From assembly GCA_037974965.1 (NCBI GenBank), contig JBBPFI010000015.1, forward strand, positions 779,001 to 843,000: 64,000 bases of DNA, in the 5' to 3' direction. A program made the translations under genes and the position numbers. Origin of the DNA: Dacryopinax spathularia (taxonomy: Eukaryota; Basidiomycota; Dacrymycetes; Dacrymycetales; Dacrymycetaceae). The notes below the pieces were generated by a model. It did no database searches. It was given only the letters and a program-made list of their open reading frames with translations, and had not been told where the DNA came from. Below are positions 44,761 to 56,234 of this stretch, one piece after another; the stretch's first letter is position 1; the number at the start of each line of letters is the position of its first letter.

Positions 44761-47397
44761 GCAGAGCAGGCCGTAGGAAGCAGCGACAGCGAGAGAGAGA
44801 GGTAGACGGTCGTCGACGAGAACAAGTTGTGCGTTGGTCAGGCACGCCCGTCAGCCCCTTAAGGCCTCAGGAGTTCCGCAGCCCGCCATCTGGCTAACGA
44901 CGGCCAACATTAACCCTTTCAGCCGTGCATTCCCGGTTGCCCACCCGCGCCCGCCTCGTCGCTGGCTCTGAACGGGATGGGGGAGCGGACAACCGAGATC
45001 AACCAGCGCGAGAGAGGGACGAGAGGCGGGATCAACCGAGGGAGGGAGTAAGATGTCTCGGGGGATTGTGAGCTGTCCGGATGGGTGGTCGGGGGCAGGG
45101 CAAGGTGGAACGAAAAGAGGCGAAGGGTTGGGGGATATCAGGTTTCGCGTAGGGGCGGGCTGGATATGGCTGTGGGAGGCGATGATGGAGGCGATGAGGG
45201 TGGTGAGCAACATCGGCCGAGAAAACCTCACATGTACAGTAATAAGGGCTGTAGTGACCAGCTCGCAGGACTAGGTCTCCGAAGTTGGCAGGATACGCGG
45301 GTTTGGCAGGAGTCCAGCTAGCCAGCTACTAGCGAGTTAGGCTTGCTGCCAAATCATCAGATGTTACATGCCTAGCGTGATACGAGCCAGCCAGATCTAC
45401 CAGAAAGCGAGAGCTCGGAGCAAGCGAAATGAAAAGGTACGAATGAAGGACGACGGGGTCGAAGAAGGACGCCGCTCCGAAGCTGAAGGTCGCCTCTTTT
45501 AGAAGTGGAAGGCAAGGACGGATCATTTGTCCGCGTGTTCTGCACAGGGGGCGAGTTTGCTTGTCAATGCTTGCCAGTGAACGCAGGGCTATGAACGGGA
45601 CGGTGCATGAAGTTGTCTTGTGCATGACACAGAGAGGGATGTCATCTCTCCCTCATTCACGTCCAACTACTTCTTCCGGGCAACACGATCCCCACACCTG
45701 TCCCAAAAAGGAACCTCACCACAAAACACAGCACATTCCCATTCCCATCCGGGGCGGCACGCAAGATCTTATCGATCGCTCGTCGGCTCGGCGAGCCACA
45801 AGTTCGCCCATATATAACAGTGCACGTGCTTCCCCACGAAGGGAAGGAAGCGGACCAACCGCTCGGTAGAACAGGCGGCGCCTCATCTCCGAGCGCCACA
45901 CCTTCTCATCACATGTCTCAGCGCATGTCCATTTCCGGACAAAGGACGTGGAAGAGGAAGAGGATGGAAGAAGAAGGAAGCGAGAAGCGAGAAGCGGAGT
46001 TTACGTGCCATTACGGCCTGCACGAGGAGGGGCGAACGATCATGTCCCGACAGGGGGGATCCGGTTATGTTCGGGTTACGTGATCTCCTTTGACGGGCGC
46101 TGGCAGCTGTCAGAGGGCTTGGCGTGACAATAATTGGATGTCAGATGTCTCGCAATGCTAGCGCGGCCCGAGCTCGGTGTGCGACGAGAGACAAACCGGC
46201 GGACGTCCGAGCTTGCACGGGCTTGGGAGGGCGATTGGGACGATTAATTAGGAGGGGAACGCCAAGCAGAGGGAGCGCATGCCTCACCTTCGCCCCTGTC
46301 CCGCGTGCCAGTGCGTGAGGCAGATCGCGATAAGCTCCGACCCACGCAGCATCACAAAAACAGAGATAACGCGTCTCTCTGCCTTTTGCTCATACAAGCC
46401 GCCCCGGCGGCATCGTTGGGCTTCATCCTGATGACGCCGTCTTACGACTCTCTTTGTGGGGAAGCCTGTGTTATGTGCTTTTGGACGGGTTTGGACTGTT
46501 ATTAGGTGAGAAGAGTGGGATAGTGGGGAGACGTCAGCGGACTGCCCGATGCGGAGAGCGTAATTAGCCCCTGTCTGGGTTGATGCTGTAATGCATTCCA
46601 GTCCGGGCTGGGATCAACATGCGATGCGGGGATGAGCGCCCGAGTGCGTGCACACCGCTTCCGGGGAGGATTGCCCGCGATGGTAAGGCGTGCAGATAGG
46701 AGGAAGTACTCACGCGATGAGGAGTGGATGAGGGTATGGGTATGGGCACGCTAATCAGCCGGGATCGATGGTGCGTTGATGGCGGCACGCACGTGCCGAG
46801 GGGACGGATCCGCGTTGAGCGAGGAAGGTGCCCGGAGCGAAAGCCGGAGGTTCTTTGCCCAAGGTGGGAGGGGGGAAGCATACGGACAAGAAGCAGGGAA
46901 GCGAGATAAGTTACTATTACTTGCTGGGTTTGGAAGGTGCAGATCTGAAGGTGAAGAAACCTGCTAGTTTAGCTGCCAAGGCGAATAGAAAGAGAGGAAT
47001 GAAGGATCGAATTTGGGCCGGAGGGTTGATCACGTTTCCCGGTAAGGGGACGCGCGCCATTTTGCCCCGAGTGAGCTGAGCGGTGAGCAGGGGACCGAAC
47101 CCGCAACGCAACGGCAGAAGACGCGTGGGCGCGCAGTGCAAAACCCCTCTCTCCCAACCCTTTCAACCAACCAACCCTTCCCCGTCGCCGTCTTTCTATC
47201 GCCCCCTTAAGGCCCCCCCCCCGCCACGTCGGGCCTGGTCATCACCCACCCACCCTCTTCTCCGTCTACAGCGCACTCAATCGCGCTTAGGGGTTATCAT
47301 AACCCCCCTCTCTCTCTTTCTCCCCTCCTCTCCCCATTCGCCCTCTCTTCCTATCTCTTTCTCTTTCCTTTCCTTTCAAGCGCCGTTGTTACCAACA
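44761..47397. other. 2.6-kb gene-poor region upstream of the Rab gene
   Basis: No gene can be supported. Open frames are short, unspliced and without domain matches. The last 200 bases (about 47200-47385) are strongly pyrimidine-rich on the plus strand. Confidence 0.45.
47200..47397 (+). promoter_or_regulatory. CT-rich promoter/5' leader of the Rab gene
   Basis: Almost uninterrupted pyrimidine tracts (for example about 47300-47380) end 20 bases before the ATG, with ACAATG as start context. CT-rich blocks just upstream of transcription starts are typical of well-expressed basidiomycete genes. Confidence 0.6.
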
Positions 47398-49031
47398 ATG
47401 GACGGCGACTACCGACCACATCACTCCCGAAAGCGTTCCTCCTCGGCACGTCCGAGGATGCAGCGCGGCCCAACAGCAGGCGCAGACTACAGCGCCAACA
47501 CGCTTGACGCAAAGGTCGTCATCCTCGGTCGGCAGGGTGCGTCCCCCCATCCAACATATGCTTGACAACCACTGACTCAGCCTGGCGCTGCGCTACGCAG
47601 GAGTGGGGAAAACGTCCCTCGTCCGCAGATACACGAGCAACACCTTCCACCCGCCCTCAACACAGTCCACAACAGGCGCGTTCTTCGTCACGAAAAAGTG
47701 CACGCTCGACGGCGTGGGCGTCCGGCTGCAGATATGGGACACGGCGGGGCAAGAACGGTTCAGGAGCATGGCACCCATGTACATCCGGGGCGCGCACGCC
47801 GCGGTGGTCGTGTATGACTTGACGAGCGCACAGAGTTTCGAGGATGTGAGAGGGTGGATCGATGGTGCGTCCTTTGTGCTTCTCTGCTTCGGGGCTTCTA
47901 TCGCCGCATCGGGACGGAACATGCTGATACGGGGTTATAGAACTGAAGAAGTCCACTCCGCCAGAAACACTGCTCTATGTCGTCGGGTCCAAGTCCGACC
48001 TCTGTCCGCAGCATCGTGCCGTCACGCCTTCCGCCGCCCGTTCCTCGCTGCTGCGGTGGTATCCACCACCGCCGCCGCCGCTGGCCGCAACGCCCGCCAA
48101 TCGCCCCTCGCCGCCGCGTCGACCAAGGCTCATCTCTCTGCCCACGACGCTGCCCATGTCTCGCTCGACACCTGCACTACAACAGTTCCCCACGACGACC
48201 CGACACGCCCTGAGCGGCAGCATAAGCGGCCCCCCTACTCCAGGCGATAGGGCCCCACTTACCGCCCCTCCGCTCGAAGGAGGTTCGAACCACGGGTACG
48301 GATTCCCTTCCAGCCGGCCCAGGCTTGTGAGCAGCCCAAGCAGCCCAGCGCAGGGAATGCGTCTCACGCAGTCGCATGGTCCTTCGCATGGGAAACACCA
48401 TTCATACTCTCACACGCACTCAAACGGCCACGCAAGGGGGAACGGCCACGCTCACTCGACCTCATACGCCCCTCCAGCACGCTCAGCGCGTGCGTGGAGT
48501 TGGGGCAGCTCGCCAGACGAGAAAGAAGAGTCTCCGACTTTCCAGCGCACACGCGCTACTCGCTCTGCCGGGCTTACACCCCGCCCAGGACCGATACACG
48601 CCCAAAGCTCGTCCTCCGACCCCTCGCCCGACAGAGGGTTCCTGTTCGCCTCCTCCTCCGGCCCCGACACGGAAGAAGACACCACCTCGCTCCCCACCAC
48701 GGCGGAAGAAGAAGAGCTGGACCATACCCACCTGACCTTCGCCCTCGACCACGAAGAGGACAGCGACTCGAGCTCGCTGCTCGAAGAAGACCGGATAGGC
48801 AACTGGGAGCTGTTTGAGGTCTCCGCCAAGGACGACGTGGGGATCCAAGGCCTGTTCGAGAGTCTTATCAGGCGGCTGTTGGAGAGGAGGGAGGAGATCG
48901 AGCTCCAGCGGGAGCTGCGGACGAAGGGGAGCGTTATGCTTCGCCCTAGTGGGGATGGAGGGGTGGGAGGCGGAGGGGTGAGGAGGGTCGAGGATGAGGG
49001 CAAGGGGTGGGCGGGGTGTTGTGGTGTGTGA
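47398..49031 (+). CDS. Rab-family small GTPase with ~250-residue insertion before the G5 motif
   Basis: Vesicle-traffic GTPase. The start at 47398 gives MDGDYRPHHSRKRSSSARPR. Introns at about 47539-47601 and 47864-47940 are in phase. P-loop GRQGVGKT, switch I with TTGAFFVTKK, WDTAGQERF (G3), RSMAPMYIRGAHAAVVVYDL, FEDVRGWIDELKK and GSKSDL (G4) place it near the Rab5/Rab22 branch. Instead of continuing to G5, a Pro/Ser/His-rich insertion of about 250 residues follows (PPPPPP, HSYSHTHSNGHARGNGHAHS, then an acidic stretch), before NWELFEVSAKDDVGIQGLFE (G5, SAK). The C-terminus ends GWAGCCGV, a CCxx-like prenylation signal. Total length is about 497 residues, against 200-220 usual. Reading is open throughout, so the insertion is coding. 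Confidence 0.88.
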
Positions 49032-51864
49032 GAAAGGCTTCCTGGAGGGGAAGGATGAACGTGTGGGGATGTATGCGCGCTTTTGACGCGTGTATGCGCG
49101 TATTTGGAGCATATATGCGCTCTACCAACGAGCAAGAACGAGAAGACACCGCGATTCAACTTATCGCGCGGCCGCTTGCCTGCGGCGACTACGAATTACC
49201 AAACCCACCAGCACCACCAAGGACGAGAAAGACGAAGACGAAGACGAAGCAGAACGGTGGTCGACCGGGTCGACCACTACCCACCAAATCGTCCGCGAGC
49301 GCGAGTCTGCCTATACCTGGGGCCCCAGCGAGCGGACGGACGAACACCTGGACGGCTACCCCTGAAAAACAGAAACAAATACCCAAAAAATACCAACTCT
49401 GTCCCGACCCTGCACCCGAACGCGGGGTGCGAACGGGCGACACAACAACCTATTCACAACGACACCCACTACCAACACACCCAACACACCCAACACGTGT
49501 ACTATCCTACCACACGCACCACTACTCCCTCTTCTGACGGTATCGGAATACCGCACCATCTTGCAGCTCTGTTTTTTTCCCTTGTCAACTTCTCCTGTTT
49601 TCTTCTGGTTCCTGTCTCACTCTGTTCTTCTTCTCCAGCTTGTTCGTTCGTCCCCCTTTATTTTCACGTCTTTTCGTCAATGTTCATTACCCGCAATCAA
49701 CCCTCAATTCCCTCAGTCAACAGTCTATAGTCCAACAATTTCCATCCAGCTGTTATATCATCCTAACGACCCACTCTTCCCACTCTTCCCACTTCCCTTG
49801 TTCACCCAAGCTCACAGTTCCAGTTTCTACTTTAGTTATTTATTCTCAAATCCGCACGCTCTGTCGTCTTGTGTCTGCTGGAACCGGCGGGGTGGGGAGG
49901 TGGGTTATGATACCGCAATGATACCGTTTTCTTTCTTTCTATTTGCCTCAAGAATTTGGATCGTAATACAGACACGCAGACAGCAAGGAGAAGCCGTGCC
50001 TGTCGGCAAGGGCGGTCCTTGCGCACCCCTGGCAACCGCTCTCTGCCCTTGACAACCAAAGTTCGGGCGATCTTTCCATCCGAGAGTGCGCACAGACCAT
50101 CAACAAACCCCTTTTATCCCCCCGCGCGGCACAGGATCGGTCTCCATCCCTCTCTCCGCTCTTACCCCTCGTCTTGTCCTCCGCGCTCCCTTCCATGTCT
50201 CTTTTGTGTTCCTCTCTACAGTCTGATCGGGCCATGAGCAAAGTCTCCCTGTCAGTCGAGCAGGATTCCGCCTCGCCTGCTGTAGGGCTCTCATTACAAT
50301 TTGCATATTGGAATATGAAAAGCCGGAAGCAGGCGTATGCCAGAATCCCGACGATTGCTGGGACTCTTTTGCTCCTTGCTCTGTCTGGCTCGGGTTGAGG
50401 GTCGCTACACTCTGCACGGTCAGGCTTCGCGCGCTGCGAGGATGGGAAGCCATGCAGCCTCTACCCCGCGCCGTCCGGCTCCATGCTCGGCCTCGGCCCT
50501 CGTCTTGCTTGCTCTGCCCTTCTATCGTATATCGGACTTGCCATCGGACTCGGCAACGGACTGTGTCCCCTTGCTCACCCAAGACAGACCATTCTTCCCT
50601 TGCACTCCTCACGGACATCTCTTAATACAGGATGTAGCGGGTTGCAAGCGATGTCGAGATCTGGTCTGCGGGTTGCGTGGGTTCTGCTCTGCCGTCCATT
50701 GGATCTTCTTGAGCTGTGAGACGGTGAGCAGTTGGCTGCTCTTGTACCGGATCTGCCTGTATCTCATGCATGGAGACGCGGAGGGCAACGACCGACGTTG
50801 CTGCCCTTCACATGTCCTCGAAGACGCTGCCCAGAACAGGTGCTGTACCACCCCTCGCTTCGTCTCATCCTCGTCATGCCAATATATCTCGAGCCCCCAT
50901 CGACTCACTTGTGACTTTGGCCCGCTCGTTTCACAGGCTCAAACCTATTAATGCTCACCTGTGTACAGCCTGAGGCAGACTCTCTCGACAGCCTCGGGAT
51001 GAACCGTACCCACCTGCATGATCCGTACGTACTTGTGCATCTCCAATACGTATTGGATGAGCAGGTGTTATACGCGGTTCTGACCGGCTGTCTGGAGCTC
51101 TGCCTTACCGGTGATGCTTTCATGCTGTGGTTCCCTTCTTGCTTGCTGGTTATATATGTCGGTTTGTTGCCATACCCAACATAGCATAATACGAAACACT
51201 CCGTAGACCGCCACAGCATGATGATCATTGATGTTGTCAAATCTGCCAAATGACAGCGCAAAAGCGCTCCAGTCACTTGGACGGTAATTCTCCGACGCTT
51301 TGCCCGATTGATGGCGTAAGGCAGGAGGGTTCGGGCCGAGGGCCGCCCTCCGAGACTTCCACTCCTTCGGCAGTCCAGCGCCGATCTGGTTCCACTCCCA
51401 AAATAGCCAGTTCCCGCTGGACGCGCACCGACTCTGAGGGCGGTCGTGACCATAACATTCTCGGCCATCTCCAGCTCGTTAGTTCTATCAGCGACTCATA
51501 TCTCCAGCAGCCAGGACATGGCGTGCAAACCCAAGTCCGGCTCCAAGAAACTCGGGAAGCCTACTTTGCATCCTGTCTCGCCCGTAACGCCGGACTGAAT
51601 CCAAAGCACGTTTTCGGCAACTCCGGAACGGTACCCGCCGTTGTTGGCCCGTTCGGCATTAAGTTAGAGATGTAACAACTCCGGGTCCGACCCACGGCCC
51701 TCCACTCCCAGCACATGCAGGCGTATTGCCTAATGGAGAAGTCCTGCGGGAAGGCCGTATTCTATATGAATGCCGTGCCCTGTCCCCTGCCAGACCGAAT
51801 ACCGAGTACTGCAACCTGAACCCGAGCCCGACTTTGACGACCACCACTTCACATTTCGCACACC
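49032..51864. other. 2.8-kb gene-poor region
   Basis: No supported gene. The left 500 bases are the Rab 3' flank. A pyrimidine-rich block at about 49560-49830 looks like a promoter leader, yet no convincing coding frame follows. Open frames at 50100-50950 and 51250-51675 have no recognisable features. Confidence 0.4.
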
Positions 51865-52590
51865 ATGTCCCTCACCCCTACGAAGACGGTCTACGAGGCC
51901 ATCACCTACCACCCGAACACCGAGGATCGGGAGGCGACGATCAAGAAGTTCGTCGCGGGGATCGAGATCCAGAAGAAGGCGCCTGGGTTCATCGGGATCG
52001 TGATGGAGGGAAACAAGCGCGAGCAGCCGGGCGAGTCTGTCCGTCTGATCGAGTGGGAGAGCGTCGAGGTGCGTCCCCCCTCTTTCCTGCTATGTATGTC
52101 TGGGGCAGGGGGATTGACGAGAGGGTGTGAATAGGCACATCTCAAGTTCCGCGAGTCGCCGGCGTTTGAGGAGTTCAAGAAGGTTCGCGAGGGGTCGACG
52201 GTCGGCGAGACCCAGATGGCGCACTACCGGTTTTTCCGCCCGCTGCCCAAGATTCCCGCTGTCGTCGAGTGGGTCACGATCCAGCTCAAGCAGGACACCA
52301 AGTTTGAGGACTACTTCCACGAGTGGAACAAGGCGCTCGACGGCGTGCGGAAGGCTATTGGCTGCACGGGGATCGAGGTTGGGCAGCAGGTCGAGGACCC
52401 GACCAAGGCGCTCCAGATCCAGGGATGGGAGACGCTCGAGAACCACACGGTTGATTTCAAGCAGAAGCAGGCGGATATCAATGAGGTCATGGCGGAGCTT
52501 ACGGAGGTCGTGAACAAGTATGTTGAGGGCGGGTGGAAGGGCTGCAAGGGCGTGCATGTCTTGACTACCGAGCCTGGCCACGGTGCATGA
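51865..52590 (+). CDS. dimeric alpha-beta barrel (ABM-like) domain protein
   Basis: The start at 51865 (MSLTPTKTVYEAITYHP) has a good ACCATG context. One intron, at about 52069-52134 (GTGCGT...ATAG), joins WESVE to AHLKFRESPAFEEFKK. The protein, about 219 residues, has two ferredoxin-like halves: YHPNTEDREATIKKF / GFIGIVMEG / RLIEWESVEAHLKFRESPAF, then WVTIQLKQDTKFEDYFHEWN / GIEVGQQVED / LQIQGWETLENH. This is the stress-responsive A/B barrel or antibiotic-biosynthesis-monooxygenase-like fold, arranged as an internal duplication. Codon use is strongly biased toward G/C-ending codons, suggesting high expression. No catalytic role can be assigned; there is no signal peptide. Confidence 0.75.
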
Positions 52591-53784
52591 GCGACTTCTG
52601 GTATGTTCGGAAGCGCGACAGGGAAATTAAAATGGTCAATGCAGAATGATAATCACTTGAGTCCGAGTCTGCGTGCAATGCCTGGATACCTCTCCCCATC
52701 AGAACTGATGAGACCGCGCTGTATTCTTACCAGGATGATTCAAGATGATGAAGAGGAGCACTGCACGTAAGAACCCGACCAAGCAGAAGCTGCACTGCGT
52801 GGGCAGGGTGCAGCATGTCCCTTATTAGCTGCTCCCCTTAAGAACAATCGTAGTAGAGGTGATCCGTGATAGTCCACCGGTGATACGGCGGTCAGCCCAG
52901 CGACCGTTATCGATGGCAACGACAAGCCATTGACGTTGTCGGCCTGGAGATGCAATGGAATGGGTCTGATAGCGTGGTTGTATGGCTGGCCCTATTCATT
53001 TCGAAGCCGGCATGATGGCATTTATCCCGCTTGCGTACGACCTCTTCAGGCCGATTGCCAAATAGGGGAATGCTGATCCAAGCAAGGTGACCAAGCTAGC
53101 GGGGATTAAGTTGCCGAAAGAGTGGGCACTATTCCTTAGTGTAGAGTAAGTAGCATCATCGGGGAACGCCGAAGACCCTATGGACGCGACATCGAGACAA
53201 TAGGCAAAGTCTATGACGGGCGCGTCATTCCTGAGAGATAAACTCGTCGGTTCATTATGGAATAGGAGCCTCAGGCGCCTAAAATCGCGAGAGTGGCCAA
53301 CCTTAACGCGCAAAGCGCGTACACGCGACCTGAGACCACTCGAACCCGTACACGGGCCAGTGCGGTGAATCACCATGGCCCCGCGCAGCTAGCACGGTTG
53401 GCCAAAGGATATTTCAAAGATCAAAGAAGGGAATGTCTTGAGGAAGATCAAGTCCAGGCCTGTGTTGCAATAACCCCTGAAAATGACGGTGAGGGCGGAG
53501 AAGAAGACGGGGAGGAAGCTGTGGAATTGCAGTGCCATCGAAGGGATGTATCGAACGCGCCTCGGAATCAATTGGGCTGGCACAAGTTTGACATGCTGCA
53601 CACACAATCATATACCCTCACTCCCCGCGTTGGCCCCTCAGCGCTGCCTGGCAACGTCGACACCACCCCCCGTTCCATTTCATTACAGCTTCTCTCCTTT
53701 CAATCCGACGACCATCATTATTCCAATTACTTGCTTCTCTGAACAGCCCTGTTTAGCCTCATCCCCGCGCTTTGATAGCAGAAT
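52591..53784. other. intergenic region upstream of BEM1
   Basis: About 1.2 kb. The open frame at 53293-53742 lacks coding character. The last 150 bases, CT-rich with short introns possible, are probably the BEM1 promoter and 5' UTR. Confidence 0.4.
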
Positions 53785-55833
53785 ATGAAGGCACTCAGAA
53801 GATCACTCAACAAGGACTCTTCACATCATTCATCAAGGGAACGCGCCCCTCCGCCCATATCCCGGCCCGCTCAGTCCGCCGCCCCTCCGCAAAAGGTCAT
53901 TCGCGCGCTTGCAAACTACCGATCAGCCGCACCGCAGGAGCTCTCCTTCTCGAAGGGAGACTTCTTCTATGTGAAGGATGAGATGGAGGGATCGGGGTGG
54001 TATGAGGCGCACAACCCGTTAACAGGAGCTCGCGGGCTGGTGCCGGTGGAGTACTTCGAGACGTTCGGGAAGGGAGGGTGAGTGAGCGCGAGATGCTGCA
54101 GGAGCGGAGCGAAGAAGGCGGAGCACTGCTCGCCTCCGCTCACGCGACTGCAGCTCTCGTCATATCAGGGATTTTGAACGGTATTGATGTGTTTCAGGGT
54201 AAGAACGTCCATCGCCGCAGGACCGCATAACGCTGGCACTCCTACCTCAACCACAAGCTCACCCATCTCTTCGCCACTGTCCAGCATGTCCTCCCATCCC
54301 GGAAAACCTGGCAAGGGCGCATTCTACGCGGTTGTGCAATACGACTTCGAAGCTGAGCGAGCTGACGAGCTGGAATGCAAGGCTGGCGAATCTATTCTCG
54401 TCATCGCGCAGTCGAACCGGGAGTGGTTTGTCGCCAAACCGATTGGGAGGCTAGGAGGAGCGGGGTTGATCCCCGTTAGCTTTGTGGAGATCCGTGATCC
54501 CACAACAGGCCAGCCGATACCGAACGTCGAGCAGTTAATCGATCGGGGCGAGATACCGAAGGTAGAGGAGTGGAAGGCCAAGGCGGCCGAGTACAAGGCG
54601 GCGACGATCCCACTGGGCAAGCTGGACCTGCCGGGAGATTCGGCTGGCGTGGTGAACAGTCCGTTCGCACCGACCAATCCCGGTCAATATCCATTCCCGA
54701 CAACATCCAGCGAACCATCCACCAGCAATCCTTCTCTATCCTACAGTGGTCGCCAGGATCTTCCCCCACTTCCAGAAGACCTCGCCACGGCTATCGTGTC
54801 CCGCCTACCTCCAGGAATGCCCGTCTCTGCGGAAGTACCCGCTTTCCACCAGGAGCCCGATGGAGAATGGTACTACAAGATCCTGGCGCAATGGCAACCC
54901 GATGCGGACAGCACGATGAATCCGCCAACACCGATCCAATTGACACTGTACAGGACATACGAGGACTTCTACAAGCTCCAGATTCAGCTTCTGGATCACT
55001 TTCCGGTCGAAGCGGGTCGAGCAGCCCCTCCCGGCTCGACTGTCGTTCCGGAACGAGTACTACCGTTCATGCCTGGCCCGGTGTCGGAGGTTACCGATAT
55101 GGTACTAGCGCAACGGCAGAACGAGCTCGACATTTACCTTCGACAGCTGTGCGAGCTGGGACGGCTTTACCCACACGTCCCGCGGAGTGAGGAGGTGTTG
55201 ACGTTCCTCAGCTTGCGGTCTGGAGACCTGCAGAATTATGATGGGCTAAAGGACGGAGACGCGGACTTTGACGGTGCTTTAATGGCTCTACCCCAGAAGC
55301 TCGCCGGGGTCTCCCTGCACGAGTCTAGTTCGACAAGCAATAGCACGAGGGCGCGAACATCGAGCGGACGGAGCGGCCAGAGCACAGCACCCACGTCAGC
55401 TTCACCCCCTAATACTGAAGCGGATGACGGACGCTCACGAGCATCTAGTGGCGCGGGTCATGGCCGACTGAAGAATTCCGTCAGTGGTCCGGGAGGGTAC
55501 ACACCGGACTATCCACCCGCACCGCTCTGGTCTGCATCACGTTTGGCGGCGTCGCCACCCATATCTGCGCAGGTCCCACAACCTGCATACCTCAAGATCA
55601 AGGTCTTCAACGCTCAAACGGACGATATCGTCGCCATTCGAGTACATCCTCGAGTCACTTTCGCCGAACTGATGCAGAAGATCCGAGATCGAGTTGGCGA
55701 CGTCTCACGTGTACGTTATCGGGGGAGCAAATACAAGCCTGGGACGGGAGATCTGGGCACCATTTTAGACAACGACGAGCAGATGGTCGAGTGGTTCGTT
55801 TCGGGCGAGAGGTTGATACTGTACGCTGAATAA
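53785..55833 (+). CDS. BEM1: BEM1/Scd2 cell-polarity scaffold (SH3-SH3-PX-PB1)
   Basis: Scaffold that binds Cdc42, its GEF Cdc24 and PAK kinase at polarity sites. Residues about 37-95 form SH3-1 (VIRALANYRSAAPQELSFSK...GSGWYEA...GLVPVEYFE). SH3-2, at about 137-195, reads FYAVVQYDFEAERADELECK...EWFVAKP...GLIPVSFVEI. PX, at about 310-440, reads WYYKILAQW, LYRTYEDFYKLQIQLLDHFP, ERVLPFMPGP, LDIYLRQLCEL. PB1, at about 560-642, reads LKIKVFNAQTDDIVAIRVHP...FAELMQKI...VRYRGSKYKPG and would bind the Cdc24 PB1. One intron, 54078-54197 (120 nt), is in phase. The linker between PX and PB1 is Ser/Thr-rich. Length (about 642) fits the family (550-650). The start at 53785 gives MKALRRSLNKDS, the usual N-terminus of basidiomycete Bem1. 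Confidence 0.95.
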
Positions 55834-56234
55834 TTGGGTTCTTTTCTCCTCCCTTCCCTTGTCTTCTTGCGGCCGTCACCACTACGGCTTTTCAGGACCT
55901 CTCTGATCATGATGACGATGATGATGATATCTGCTAATGTTCTGTTGTTGTCGCCTGTTTTTCCTGTTCGTTAATATTCTCTGTAATATTTTAGTAGCTG
56001 CATCTCTGTCTTTGGGAACTGAACTGCGAAATACACTGGAGGATTAGAACACCATGGTTTGCCGGCTCGGACGTAAGAAGCGGGGAAAACAGAGGCAGCA
56101 TGTGCTCCGAGTTGCACGTTGGTGGAGGACCCTTACAAGTCGACCCGCAAGACATTTTCTCCGCCCTTGCTTGATCGACTGTTCCTACATACGCTGCCCC
56201 TATAGACCAACACGGCGAGCGGGGTAGACGCTTC
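55834..56234. other. intergenic region between BEM1 and the forkhead gene
   Basis: 400 bases holding the BEM1 3' flank, a GATGAT microsatellite at about 55907-55931 and the forkhead gene promoter. No gene seen. Confidence 0.45.

Noticed and set aside
44851-45231. Minus-strand 126-residue frame with a hydrophobic start, like a small secreted protein
   Set aside because: The rest is Pro/Ser/Arg low complexity with no Cys pattern or conserved block, and there is no promoter evidence.
50337-50951. 204-residue plus-strand frame with many Cys
   Set aside because: Composition is like a chance frame, it overlaps equally long frames on both strands, and there is no domain or start context.
53293-53742. 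149-residue frame upstream of BEM1
   Set aside because: No coding character; the region fits BEM1 promoter and 5' UTR.
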